64,000 bases of DNA from Apostichopus japonicus (taxonomy: Eukaryota > Echinodermata > Holothuroidea > Aspidochirotida > Stichopodidae), in NCBI RefSeq assembly GCF_037975245.1, contig NC_092575.1, forward strand, positions 13,128,501 through 13,192,500, read 5' to 3'. The notes beneath the pieces were generated by a model, which had not been told where the DNA came from, made no database searches, and worked only from the letters and a program-made list of their open reading frames with translations. The translations under genes were made by a program, and so were the position numbers. Each line of letters starts with the position of its first letter. The stretch's first letter is position 1. This document shows positions 35,401 to 44,500 of this stretch, one piece after another.

Positions 35401-37068
35401 GACTGTTTCGTCTGGGTCAGGGACCTCCTCCCCCGGCCCTGCTACACCCCTGTCGGCCAGTGTAGAAGAGGATATGATATTTCCTGTGTCTGCAGGTGAG
35501 CTTCTTTTATCGTTATTAGCAACTATCAATATTAATTATAAGTGGATTCGTTTTGGGTATTTTTATTATTTTGAGCACTGCTTCAGTGTGTTCACATGTG
35601 GCTATGTTAGGCTTGGCATCATGAACCAGTTTGCCTTTGTCTTCTCTTCACATGAAATGTAGACCATTTATGTATTTATCTCCATTAAATTTACTAGCAT
35701 TTTCTTTACTTTTTCCTAGATACCATTCAACAACCCCAATCTCCAGGAAGCATGTCGGGCACCCCTCCTGTCCCAGCAGTACCATCCTTTGCACAGGTAA
35801 AGTAGACTTACCCTAGTCATCCTTCAAAAACTCAATCGTCCTTTAAAATAATTACCTAAATGAGTTCTGTCATTAGGAAACATCTTACTTATACATATTC
35901 TGTATATATATATTTTTTATATTTATCCATATATTCTGGAATATCAAATATTGTTTCTGTGTGTGAGATTAAGTGTTTTAGTGAGCAGGATCACAGTACT
36001 TTTCTACCTAAAAAGAATAAATCATGCCATAAAACGGCTTTCCTTTTGACATTTCTAGATGTTACGTGAAGGTCAGGCTAAACCAGGCCCTCACAAGAAG
36101 ATTTCTGCCGTCCAACCATCGGTAGAGACGGTCAAACCTGGTGATGGCAGCGATGAGAGTGAGAATGAGGACTACATCCCGGTCCCTCAGTATCAGGATG
36201 CCTTTAGTGATGCTATACAGGATGCCCTGGATAAAGTTACACTGAACGCATCATCATCATCTACCAAAGCAGGTAAGGAAGGGGTTTGTGGTAATGAGGG
36301 GAAGGTGGCAAGAACTATGAGAAGGAACTGGAAATTGAAACAACAGTAGCTGTAGAAAAATGGTAGAAAGATTAGGTTACACTGAACACATCACCATCTA
36401 CCAAAGCAGGTAAGGAAGGGGTTTGTGGTAATGAGGGGAAGATTGCAAGAACTATGCGTGGAGAAGGACTGAAATTGAAAACAAGTTGCTGTAGAAAAAT
36501 GGTAGAAAGATCTGGTTACACTTAACACATCATCTTTTACCAAAGCAGGTAAGGAAGGGTGTTACAAATGTGGTTTGTGGTAATAAGGGGAAGATTGCAA
36601 CAACTATGAGAGGGGTAAGAAGGAACTGAAATTGCAAACAACAGTAGCTGTAGAAAAATGGTAGAAAGATCAGGTTACACTGAACACATTATCATCTACC
36701 AAAGCAGGTAAGGAAGGGTGTTACAGATGTGGTTTGTGGTAATAAGGGGAAGATTGCAACAACTATGAGAGGGGTAAGAAGGAACTGAAATTGAAAACAA
36801 CAGTTGCTGTAGAAAAATGGTAATAAGATCAGGTGGGAGGAAGGGTGAGTAGATGTAAGCAGAGATTTGAACCCCAGTTTGAATACCATGGCTTTAATAG
36901 AGAGCCAAAGGATGGCTCGAAAACCCTTGAGGTCGTCATGTAGTTGCTGACATCATCTCCTTTCATCCTACAGGTGATGCCCCTGTGAGCTCCGGTGGAC
37001 GCAAGGGTAAAAAGGGAAGGAAGAAACAGCAGTTGCTCTTCTCGACAGCTGGTCCTCGATTTAAATGA
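20372..37068 (+). CDS. RNF10: RNF10, RING finger protein 10 orthologue (20 exons)
   Basis: Twenty exons join in consistent phase to 818 codons plus stop; human RNF10 has about 811. Exons: 20372-20450, 21340-21518, 22168-22379, 23822-23970, 24275-24401, 25057-25202, 26375-26439, 27060-27113, 27974-28018, 28392-28446, 29519-29604, 30297-30405, 31199-31435, 32392-32525, 33503-33620, 34292-34393, 35322-35495, 35720-35796, 36059-36272, 36974-37068. The C3HC4 RING uses C197, C200, C212, H214, C217, C220, C235 and C238. Other conserved blocks are [38 protein letters not shown] and the basic [13 protein letters not shown] end. The family is a cytoplasmic E3 ubiquitin ligase; mammalian RNF10 ubiquitinates 40S proteins on stalled ribosomes and is also linked to synapse-to-nucleus signalling. 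Start chosen as the first ATG of the exon, [10 protein letters not shown] resembling the vertebrate MDK region. Introns 6 and 19 begin with tandem copies of their splice donors. Confidence 0.96.
21340..21518 (+). CDS. RNF10: RNF10 exon 2 (residues 27-86)
   Basis: Acceptor AATATCAG, donor GTCAGT. Basic low-complexity segment ending WSGRRDE, matching the GRRDE of vertebrate RNF10. Confidence 0.9.
22168..22379 (+). CDS. RNF10: RNF10 exon 3 (residues 87-157)
   Basis: Acceptor TTTTCAG, donor GTAAGT. Holds [19 protein letters not shown] and NKEQFLQA, strongly conserved in the family. Confidence 0.93.
22528..23165 (+). repeat. Interspersed repeat with internal modules, in RNF10 intron 3
   Basis: Begins agctcataccagcatgctgg and gagctattgttacagtgcgg. 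It then repeats a module of aatttcatgaaacttggaca through gggccaaaggtcacc, seen again as acaatgaaacttggtcacaa through ggtcaaaggtcatt. This matches a type of non-coding repeat I associate with invertebrate genomes; its class is unclear. Confidence 0.6.
23553..23640. mobile_element. TIR-element end fragment in RNF10 intron 3
   Basis: The sequence cagtggtgtggccaggattc followed by a G run at 23580-23592 resembles the cagtggcg-type ends of other local TIR elements. No matching right end was found. Confidence 0.4.
23822..23970 (+). CDS. RNF10: RNF10 exon 4 (residues 157-207, first RING cysteines)
   Basis: Acceptor CAAACAG, donor GTGCGT. Holds the WDVVEQVR segment and CPIC, which supplies the first two RING zinc ligands. 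Confidence 0.95.
24275..24401 (+). CDS. RNF10: RNF10 exon 5 (residues 207-249, rest of RING)
   Basis: Acceptor GCATAG, donor GTGAGT. Encodes [16 protein letters not shown] and [14 protein letters not shown], completing the C3HC4 RING. Confidence 0.95.
25057..25202 (+). CDS. RNF10: RNF10 exon 6 (residues 249-298)
   Basis: Acceptor TTGCAG, donor GTGAGT at 25203. Ends NPYNIL-G, collinear with the HPIHLGDE region of vertebrates, so the junction is the ancestral one. Its last 16 bases are the seed of the tandem array that follows. Confidence 0.92.
25180..26165 (+). repeat. Minisatellite of about 41 x 24 bp carrying the RNF10 exon 6 splice donor
   Basis: The unit is ccttacaacatcctag, the exon 6 end, plus gtgagtac, the start of intron 6. 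Fifteen units keep an exact AGGTGAGT, for example at 25201, 25320, 25415, 25440, 25512, 25583, 25752, 25872, 25992 and 26136. Other units have agatgagt, agattagc or ctaggtgaga variants. Units are mostly 24 bp; a 23-bp unit at about 25297 breaks the exon frame. Recurrent multi-unit blocks point to higher-order duplication. Confidence 0.95.
26375..26439 (+). CDS. RNF10: RNF10 exon 7 (residues 298-319)
   Basis: Acceptor TTCCAG, donor GTGAGT. Encodes [20 protein letters not shown], collinear with the vertebrate YSKLLLASKEQV segment. Confidence 0.9.
27060..27113 (+). CDS. RNF10: RNF10 exon 8 (residues 320-337)
   Basis: Acceptor TCCACAG, donor GTAAGT. Encodes [15 protein letters not shown], part of a short coiled-coil-like stretch. 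Confidence 0.88.
27974..28018 (+). CDS. RNF10: RNF10 exon 9 (residues 338-352)
   Basis: Acceptor ATTCCAG, donor GTAAGT. Encodes [15 protein letters not shown], matching vertebrate FIEAAIQELK. Confidence 0.88.
28392..28446 (+). CDS. RNF10: RNF10 exon 10 (residues 353-371)
   Basis: Acceptor CTTATAG, donor GTTAGT. Encodes [18 protein letters not shown], matching TREEALSG in vertebrates. Confidence 0.85.
29519..29604 (+). CDS. RNF10: RNF10 exon 11 (residues 371-399)
   Basis: Acceptor TCTTCAG, donor GTTTGT. A Ser/Glu-rich low-complexity segment ([11 protein letters not shown]). The frame is fixed by phase with exons 10 and 12. Confidence 0.75.
30297..30405 (+). CDS. RNF10: RNF10 exon 12 (residues 400-436)
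   Basis: Acceptor CTCACAG, donor GTCAGA. Encodes [16 protein letters not shown], matching vertebrate EYLSAFDEE. Confidence 0.88.
31199..31435 (+). CDS. RNF10: RNF10 exon 13 (residues 436-515)
   Basis: Acceptor GTACCAG, donor GTGAGT. Acidic Ser-rich linker ending THTYYFYQ, the start of the conserved YYFYQ-DGQ block. Confidence 0.88.
32392..32525 (+). CDS. RNF10: RNF10 exon 14 (residues 515-559)
   Basis: Acceptor CGTACAG, donor GTAAGA. Encodes [20 protein letters not shown] and GSLDKCP, very close to the vertebrate sequence. Confidence 0.93.
33503..33620 (+). CDS. RNF10: RNF10 exon 15 (residues 560-599)
   Basis: Acceptor TCTCAG, donor GTAAGA. Encodes [20 protein letters not shown], matching RHRYLSHLPLTCEFSICE. 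Confidence 0.93.
34292..34393 (+). CDS. RNF10: RNF10 exon 16 (residues 599-633)
   Basis: Acceptor CATTCAG, donor GTGAGT. Highly charged helix ([20 protein letters not shown]), matching the basic helix of vertebrate RNF10. Confidence 0.92.
35322..35495 (+). CDS. RNF10: RNF10 exon 17 (residues 633-691)
   Basis: Acceptor CTATTCAG, donor GTGAGC. Ser/Pro-rich segment with [18 protein letters not shown]. Confidence 0.85.
35720..35796 (+). CDS. RNF10: RNF10 exon 18 (residues 691-716)
   Basis: Acceptor TTCCTAG, donor GTAAAG. Ends PAVPSFAQ, which with exon 19 forms the conserved PSFAQMLR motif. Confidence 0.9.
36059..36272 (+). CDS. RNF10: RNF10 exon 19 (residues 717-788)
   Basis: Acceptor TTTCTAG, donor GTAAGG. 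Encodes [14 protein letters not shown] and [18 protein letters not shown], matching VPSFQNSFSQAIEAAF. Its last bases are part of the 137-160 bp tandem repeat. Confidence 0.9.
36234..36832 (+). repeat. Four tandem units carrying the RNF10 exon 19 splice donor
   Basis: Units begin near 36234, 36373, 36511 and 36672. Each has gttacactgaacacatcatc, then ctaccaaagcag and gtaaggaagg, that is, the exon end and donor. GT positions are 36273, 36410, 36549 and 36708. The intron part (ggtaatgaggggaagattgc, ctgtagaaaaatggtagaaa) is repeated too. Use of the later donors would add stop codons. Confidence 0.93.
36974..37068 (+). CDS. RNF10: RNF10 exon 20 (residues 788-818, stop)
   Basis: Acceptor CCTACAG. 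Encodes the basic C terminus [20 protein letters not shown] and ends FK-TGA, matching KKRKKQKQKLLFSTS. Confidence 0.93.
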
Positions 37069-37995
37069 GTTCTGAAAGTGTCGCCTCCTGCATGTAAATG
37101 GACAACAGTTGTCAAGAATAATTTAAAGTAAATTTTATTTTGGTTCTTCCTGGAGTGTTGCATGTCTTCTTGTATTATTTTAGAAGGTGTCTAGACGACC
37201 TTAGTTTACTTTTATTTAAAATCTATCCAGAGTGTTAAATTTTGGCATTGGGAATTGTTGGGAATCCTGGGAATCTGTGGAGGTCAAGAATACACAGTAC
37301 TTCCAAATGTTGTGAATAGTTTTCAAATATTATAATTAAATCATAACCTCGTAATTTTTGCAAACCACAGCTTCAATCTATACATTCAATTCACAGATTT
37401 GTTCTCTTTAAAGGAGAACAGACTTTTGTTTTTGGTAAGAACCTTGTAGTTCTGTTGTCACAAGATGTTACGCCGACGTGAGTTATTAAAGCTCGTGAGG
37501 ATGGAATTGTGATTAGTTCTGCTTCGGTTCCACTGGTCGATACTTAATGATTCTTGTTATGTTTTCACAGCTGCTATTATTAGATCTAGATAAAAATGTT
37601 TTGTGTGTTACTAATACCTCACATTTGATGCCCTCCCCCATAGTCATGGGCGATAGTCATGGCCATTTAGTATAGGTGAACACAAAGTTCCATAATGGCA
37701 ACTGCAACTGTCAGAAGACCAAATCCTGTTCTAAAGAAACATAGATATGCAAATGGAACAGCAGACATAAATAGTAGCGATTGGACCAGTATCGTTTTAC
37801 TCAAATATTTCTTTCCTTCTTCACTGTTACACATCATAGAATTGTCCATATTAATAATTCTGTTGAAAATCTTTGGTATCAATTTGAGAGTGGCTTAAAT
37901 ATTATATCCACATATCTTATATCATCCACAAAAATGAATAAAAGGTTATCATTTATTGAAAAGCTTCTGCAGTGCTTTTGTGTCTTTCTTTAAAG
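37069..37995 (+). other. RNF10: Probable RNF10 3' UTR
   Basis: Non-coding sequence after the stop. AATAAA at 37937-37942 is the best poly(A) signal candidate seen, giving a 3' UTR of about 0.9 kb. Short open frames at 37667-37898 on both strands look like chance. Confidence 0.45.
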
Positions 37996-38169
37996 TACCC
38001 TGAGAAGAACATCTAATCTGTCTAGTTATTTGCCTGGCCCGTCCTCCCAGTGATATCACATTATCAGGTGATCAAACCCAAGCTTAAAAATGACCTTAAA
38101 AATGACCTGTTGTCCTCTAAAGAGAGACAGTTACAACGGTAACCAGTGCCCCCAGTGAATCATTGTCTT

Positions 38170-38480
38170 CAACAATTCTTGTTGTGAGTACCTCGGAATT
38201 ACCTCTGGCTACCTGACTTCTCCAATGAGCAAATTCAAACTGCCAGTCTGTTCCTTCGATAAACAGCAACTTGGAATCACCTGTTCTCCTAGTGAGTGCC
38301 TTGTTGGAATCAACTGTTGTTTTCCCGGTGAGCAGCTTACACCATCTGTTCCTTCAATAAACAGCATCTTGGAATCACCTGTTCCCCCTGTGAGTACCTT
38401 TGAATCACCTGTTCCCCCAGTGAGTACCTCAGAGTCACTGATGAGTACCTTGGAATCACCAGTTCTCCCAGTGAGTATCT
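38170..38480. repeat. Minisatellite of about 30 bp overlapping the TMCO6-like stop codon
   Basis: Degenerate units of ggaatcacctgttcccccag plus tgagtacct repeat across about 38170-38480. Their right end runs into the last coding exon of the minus-strand gene, whose final codons (DTHWENW) and stop lie in a repeat unit. Confidence 0.8.
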
Positions 38481-38581
38481 TTGATCTGGCCAGCTCTCAT
38501 CCTTACTTCATCATCATCCCCCATCACTAAAGAATCCAGGAGGGAGATGATATTATTCTCCTCGCAGAGACGTCGTTGTAC
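38456..38581 (-). CDS. TMCO6: TMCO6-like terminal exon
   Basis: Acceptor GTTTATCCAG. Encodes VQRRLCEENNIISLLDSLVM and ends DTHWENW-TGA. The start resembles the vertebrate VQVFLQQSGL segment. The last codons lie in the minisatellite. Confidence 0.75.
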   Translation of the reverse strand, partial: VQRRLCEENNIISLLDSLVMGDDDEVRMRAGQIKDTHWENW

Positions 38582-41500
38582 CTGGATAAACAAAACAACA
38601 GGACGACTAAAGATTTAGATCACTGAACAACACGAACCCGACACGCGTCAACACAGTCTATTTTCATTGGGTACTGATGCTTACAGTATTAAGTCATGAT
38701 TGTGGTCAGATTTTAACATCACTCAATGAAACTTATTAAATTTAAAGACAAATTGTTTAACTTTGATATGTTTGTAAACAAAATATTCTGTCCTTGATAT
38801 TGATGGTGGCCACTTGTGCAGACACTGTTACACACCTGGTTATGGCATTGGCTTGAACGCTGCTGTGGGTTGCTATGTACTTTGAAATAACACTCGGCTA
38901 AATTCACAGGTAGTGTAAGACAAGGTTCTGTATCCTTGGCTACAGTGAATTTTATTGAGACTTAACCTAACGATGAATCCTTGATGTGAGGACAATGGAA
39001 TGTATTAATGAAGCTGATTGCAGTATTTGAAACACCTCTCAGACTTTCATATGTATCATTAGTTGATTAATACATAACATGATGGGTACAACAGAAGTTT
39101 AGTATGTCAAAGACAAACTTTTATTTTCAAAGCAAATTTTTGACTATAAATCATGGTATTTGCTACTCGGAAATGCAGGAGGACAGTTGTACCCTATGAT
39201 AAAGGAAACATTCAGAATATTGGGGGGGGGGGAGGGCAGGGCAGCAAATTGTGATGAAATCGTTACATTTTCAACAGTGAGAATCTGTCAACTGTTCTGA
39301 TCGTACACTGGCACATTGAAGTTAAACTCCAAATCTGTTGCCCTCTTCATGTAGGTACCCTTCAAAATACCTTGAAAGGGTAAAGGAACCCCATCTACCA
39401 GACCACCCCAAGTTGTCTCTCAATCTTCAGATAAAAGAAACCGTAAATAATGCTCACTTGTGTTTCAAGTCCATTTTCACTACTTTACTGCACTGTCTCA
39501 GTGTGTGGGGGAATTGAAAGATCAGAACCAAAACTTCCAAATTTGAGTTCTAGAAACAGTCACTAATTTAGTAGCACATTAAAGTTTCGAGGGAGGATCT
39601 ATAAACCTTGGTCTCGCAAACCAAGCCCATAATCAATGGAGGGCAATGTCACCTCGAGTCTCTAGTAGTATGTGCAATTTTGTTCGTAATTACAGTCAAC
39701 CTTGTTATCAAACTAGTTGTTTTAAGCACCTTAACTGTGTTTTCTTTGACCAAACTGCACAAGTGGAACCTTGAACTAGCCAATCACGCTATGTGTCTGT
39801 ACGCAAGTTCATCCAGCGTGTGTGCACGCTGGTTAGCCCTTTCACATGATCATGTAAACGGTACAGACTATGCACATTTGCACCGATGTGACAGCACCCT
39901 CTGTTCAGACACTGGAGAGCCCCCCTCCCCCCCCGCACTCCCCCATTGTACATCTAACATTGTGTAACTCACCTCTGGCGACTGACACAGTAAACTATCC
40001 AAAAGATTCAGACACTGTAGGGTTGGTTCTTCTAATCGTCGCAACAATTCAGATATCTTTGGGAGTATGCCAGCATCAATGAGTTGTACCATAACAATGT
40101 AAGGACTGGTACTCAACAAATGGTGGATACAGATAATACTCTGCCAGAAAGGATATAAAAGATGATTTGATATAAAAGAAACCAAAGAGAATGTTACCTA
40201 TTAAATGTTGGGGTCCTTTAGGTGAGGCGAGTATACAGGACACAAAAGCAGGTAAAATTCCACCGCTAGCTGGCTACACTCAGTGCCTTATGCTACCTGA
40301 TATCCATGGGCGGCGATCATGGGGGGGACGGGGGGGACATGTCGCCCCCAATATTTTTGTTGGGGGGGATATAGTATCTAATATCCCCCCCAATATTTGG
40401 TGGCATAGTTTTTTTTTAAGCATATGTTTTGTATTTTTTTATGATATCGCTAGTAATTTCAAAATAGAAAATGCTTAGATGCAACTTAAAAGGCCTGGGA
40501 AGTGCCATTTCCAGCAATCTGGGAGGCATTTTCGGCCAAAATTTTCTTTTGCGCTTCGCGCCAACTTATGGTGGCGCTACGCTTAGATAGTCTGGGTACA
40601 AGCTTTGCCCCTCCCTTGGCAAATTCCTCACAAGGCGCCTGTTTAACCGTGTCACAATTTGTTACTATATATGACCGAAAGTAGTTTTTACTTTTTTTCG
40701 AAATGAATAGCTAGACGGACCGCATCCGTAATGAAATTTGGTTGGAATCTTGTGTATGAGTGTAAGTACGTACAATCACACATATGATCCACATCGATAT
40801 GGGTTCACTGGGTTTCCATTTGGCCTGTTTCCTACAAGATTTCTAACCGCAGGTGCTTTGCCAAGGGAGGGGGGGGGTGAAGGGTGGAGACCGACCTCCC
40901 CCTCGAGCAAATTTTTTGGTATTTTCTATGATATCGAAGTTTTATAGTAGCCGTTATAAGAGGTTTCAATATTTTTACACCAATAATTTAACTGTGTCTG
41001 AATTTTCGAAAATTCTTTGAACAACATTCTTCATCATACTTCCCTCTACTCGTGCAATTTTGACCGGTCTGTTAGGGGTTGAGGGGGGTTTTCTATATTG
41101 GTTGTCCATAGATTAAATTTTGTGCAACATTATGGGTATGTTTTAAAGTGAATTTATTATTCAAATTCTGAACAAATAATGAGCTTAAAACCTTGAAAAG
41201 TGGGGCTGACTGGTAAGGGGCGTTACGTAGAATTACCTACAAAAGCAATGATCCACAGGAGATGCAATGAGGTCGAACATGATGTGTGACTGGTGACAAT
41301 CTTGAAAAAAGGTATGATGAATGAAGAAAAAAATCTATTAGGTAAAACTTGGTTCTCAGGCAAAAGTGTACATCTGGTTGGTCATTTTCAATCCCGAGAA
41401 GTGCCATTTCCAGTGATCTGGGGGGCTATCAAAACCAAAAATTTTCTTGTACGCTGCGCGCCAACCAATGGTGGCGCTCCGCTTTGATAGTAATTCGCCT

Positions 41501-44500
41501 GCATCCAAGCAAATGTCCCCCCCAATATTTGAAACAGATCGCCGCCCCTGCTGATATCCATTCCGAATGAAGTTTCAACTTCATTTTGTTTGTCAAGTTT
41601 TCTACCACTGGAGTAAGGCATGTGTTCTTTTGCTTTCGGTGTAAGCAAAGCTGCACTCAGGACCTACAGCTTCTCTCTATAATTGAGCCAATCACTTTCA
41701 CTGTACAAGGCATTGGAGATACCAGCAAAAAAAAAAGGCTTATCATTAGCCAGGGAAAACAGGGTACACCATTGATAGCTGCAATCTAACCTTGGGATTG
41801 TGAAATTAAAAGCCCTTGTTTCATAACTGAATGGAAAGTGAGATATTAGGTCAGTACGGAGAGAACTTATCTTCATTTGGGAGAGGTATGGGGTGAGGGT
41901 GAGGGCTAACAAATGCAACCTATTCATGACAGTTCCAACTGCATACATGTATGTAACAATGATTGTCACAGGTTGGACAATACCACCAACCCCCTTACCC
42001 CACCCCCCACACACACACTGAAAGACAAACCAAATATGAATCCAAGTAATCATCATTAAGAAATTTGTATCCTCATGATGGAAATCCAGGTTTGTTATTC
42101 CTGTACTATAAATTTATGGCCTCATGTAGTACCCAACCCCTCCCTCATACCCCCTCCCTCATACCCCCTCTCTCATGCCCCCTCCCTCATACCCCTCCCT
42201 CATACTCCCTCCCTCATACTCCCTCCCTCATACTCCCTCCCTCATACCCCATTCCTCATACCCTCCCTCATCCCCCGCCCTCATGCCCCCTCCCTCATGC
42301 CCCTTCCTCATACCCCCTCCCCTATACCCCCTCCCTCATACCTCTCTTTGTATGTCTGGCGGCTTTGAGAGCAGCTGCTGTGTCAGTAAGATGTGTAGAT
42401 TATTCTCTATACACTGATGAGATACAACTGAAGATGACGCTGAAGAATGAGAGAAATAAGAGAGTTGACCAGAACTTCAATATATATTTCATTTGGTTTT
42501 TTTCCACAATGATATACATTATACACATATTAAGGGTGTGCTCATGCCGGAATGCCCCCGGCAGTTGTGAATGCCATCCAGCACAAACAGTATCTTAAAC
42601 ATTTCTGCCCAGCACTTTATTTGATGATTAATTTAACAAATTTTTCCATTACCAAAATATGGGTGAATACTTGGCACAGAAGTTTGCTCCAGAATTGGAA
42701 AAAGATAGCACCATTTGCCATCTAAGCATAATTCATTGCAAAATGTTTCCAAAGGGAAGGGGCACCCCACCCCTTAGGTCTCTCACCCAGGACATGGATC
42801 ACACTACCACACAAATTCACCTGGCACTCAAATAATCAGGAGGTAATCCCTGACATATAACTGTTTTAAGTTAAATATACTGCATGCATAGTTGTGAAGG
42901 TAGTGTTCTAAGGAACCTCAAATAACAAAGCAAAACACTACCATGCAGGATAGGAAGCAAAGAAAGAATTAAGGAGCACAAAAATTATATATATATATAT
43001 AAGAACAAGTAATGTGTATAACTCTGTGTACACTCCTGAATGAAAGTATATTTGGGTCCTGATGGGGACAATATTTAGAAATGCTTTGCAGGTATCTATT
43101 ATATACCCTCCCATTAAGTATAAAAACAAATTGATAAACCTTTTTTTCATGAGTCTTGTACCTATTGATACACTTTATTATAATTTTTATTAACTTATAT
43201 TGTGAGTAATCCATCCACTCTCTCAGCCTCCCTTGGTCCCCATTACCCCCTTGGTCCCCCTTATCCCCTTGGTCCCCCTTATCCCCTTGGTCCCCCTTAT
43301 CCCCTTGGTCCCCCTTATCCCCTTGGTTTCCCTTTTCCCCTTGGTCCCCTTAACCACTAGGCCCCCTTACCCACTTGGCCCGGCCCCTTACCCCCTTGGT
43401 CACATGTGATATGACTCCCCTCTCCCGCAATTTCTTCTTGACACCAAATGTTTTAGTGGTATACTTCCCGATCATATCCTGGCCTCCACAATCACAAATC
43501 CTTACTCTGCTTTTACCATTTCTAAAATTTATCAGTTTTTTGCCATGTTCTACATGCTGATTTATAGTGTAATAACAACAACAAAAACAACTACAAAAAT
43601 CATATTGGTAATATTAATACTTTGAACCTTAGATGTTGTTTCTTCAAGCAATACTTCACACCCCTGCCTACCTGGCGAACTGGAAACTTGTCAATGCAAA
43701 GTGATTATGCAAATTTTTCACTTTTAAATTAGCTTGGGTAAAAAATATTTCAGCTGTTACCGCACTTATGAATAAGTCCTCACCGACAAAAAGGCCGCCA
43801 TATCGATAAATTTCACTCCTAGTGATATCATAAATTGCTGTATGATGATCCAGGCCCCATCATATATTGATTCTACCCTTTTGAAGTCCTGCTAAACTTG
43901 ACGCAGGAGGCTTTATCATGGAAAAGTTAATGGCAGGACAAGTGTTACTGTACCAGTGGAGAGCGCCACTTGTAAAGGTCATCCAAAATTTAATGGCAGA
44001 AGTTAAAAAAAAAACAACCAAGGTAAATTTTCCCAAAAGATGCCTCAGAAAATTTACATCTAGTAAATATCATTGTGAGGGTTCACTGACATCCTGTGGA
44101 GTTTTGCTTTTATTTTTTTTTTTTATTCGCCAAAAGGTTGAAATAGATAGCAATATTTTTTTCTGAGAATCTTTGCTGCTTTCAATAGTATTTTAAAACC
44201 AGTCTTGAATATCTCAACATCATTTACATATGTGCATCAATCTGCGGGCATGGTGATCTTATGATCTCTGTAAAGCAGTTTTCGACAACATTTTTTTGTG
44301 TGTTCTTTAAGCAGGATGTTAGAGGGCATATATGTGGGTAGAAGTTGAATATATTTAAGGTGCTGGCAAGGGTGTACAGCCAGATTTAAATATAAGATGG
44401 GGCTATTCAAGGAGGCCTCGCAGAAAGCATGCCAAAATATCTGTCCGGATCTGGCCCCTTTTTATTACTAACAGTACAGTATTTAAAGGGTGTGAAGACT

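Noticed and set aside
37667-37898. Small membrane-protein-like frames on both strands
   Set aside because: They lie in the probable RNF10 3' UTR, overlap each other and have no start context or homology.
42065-42598. 177-codon Pro/Ser/His-rich frame
   Set aside because: It translates the antisense of the donor array at 42135-42345 and crosses a minus-strand exon.
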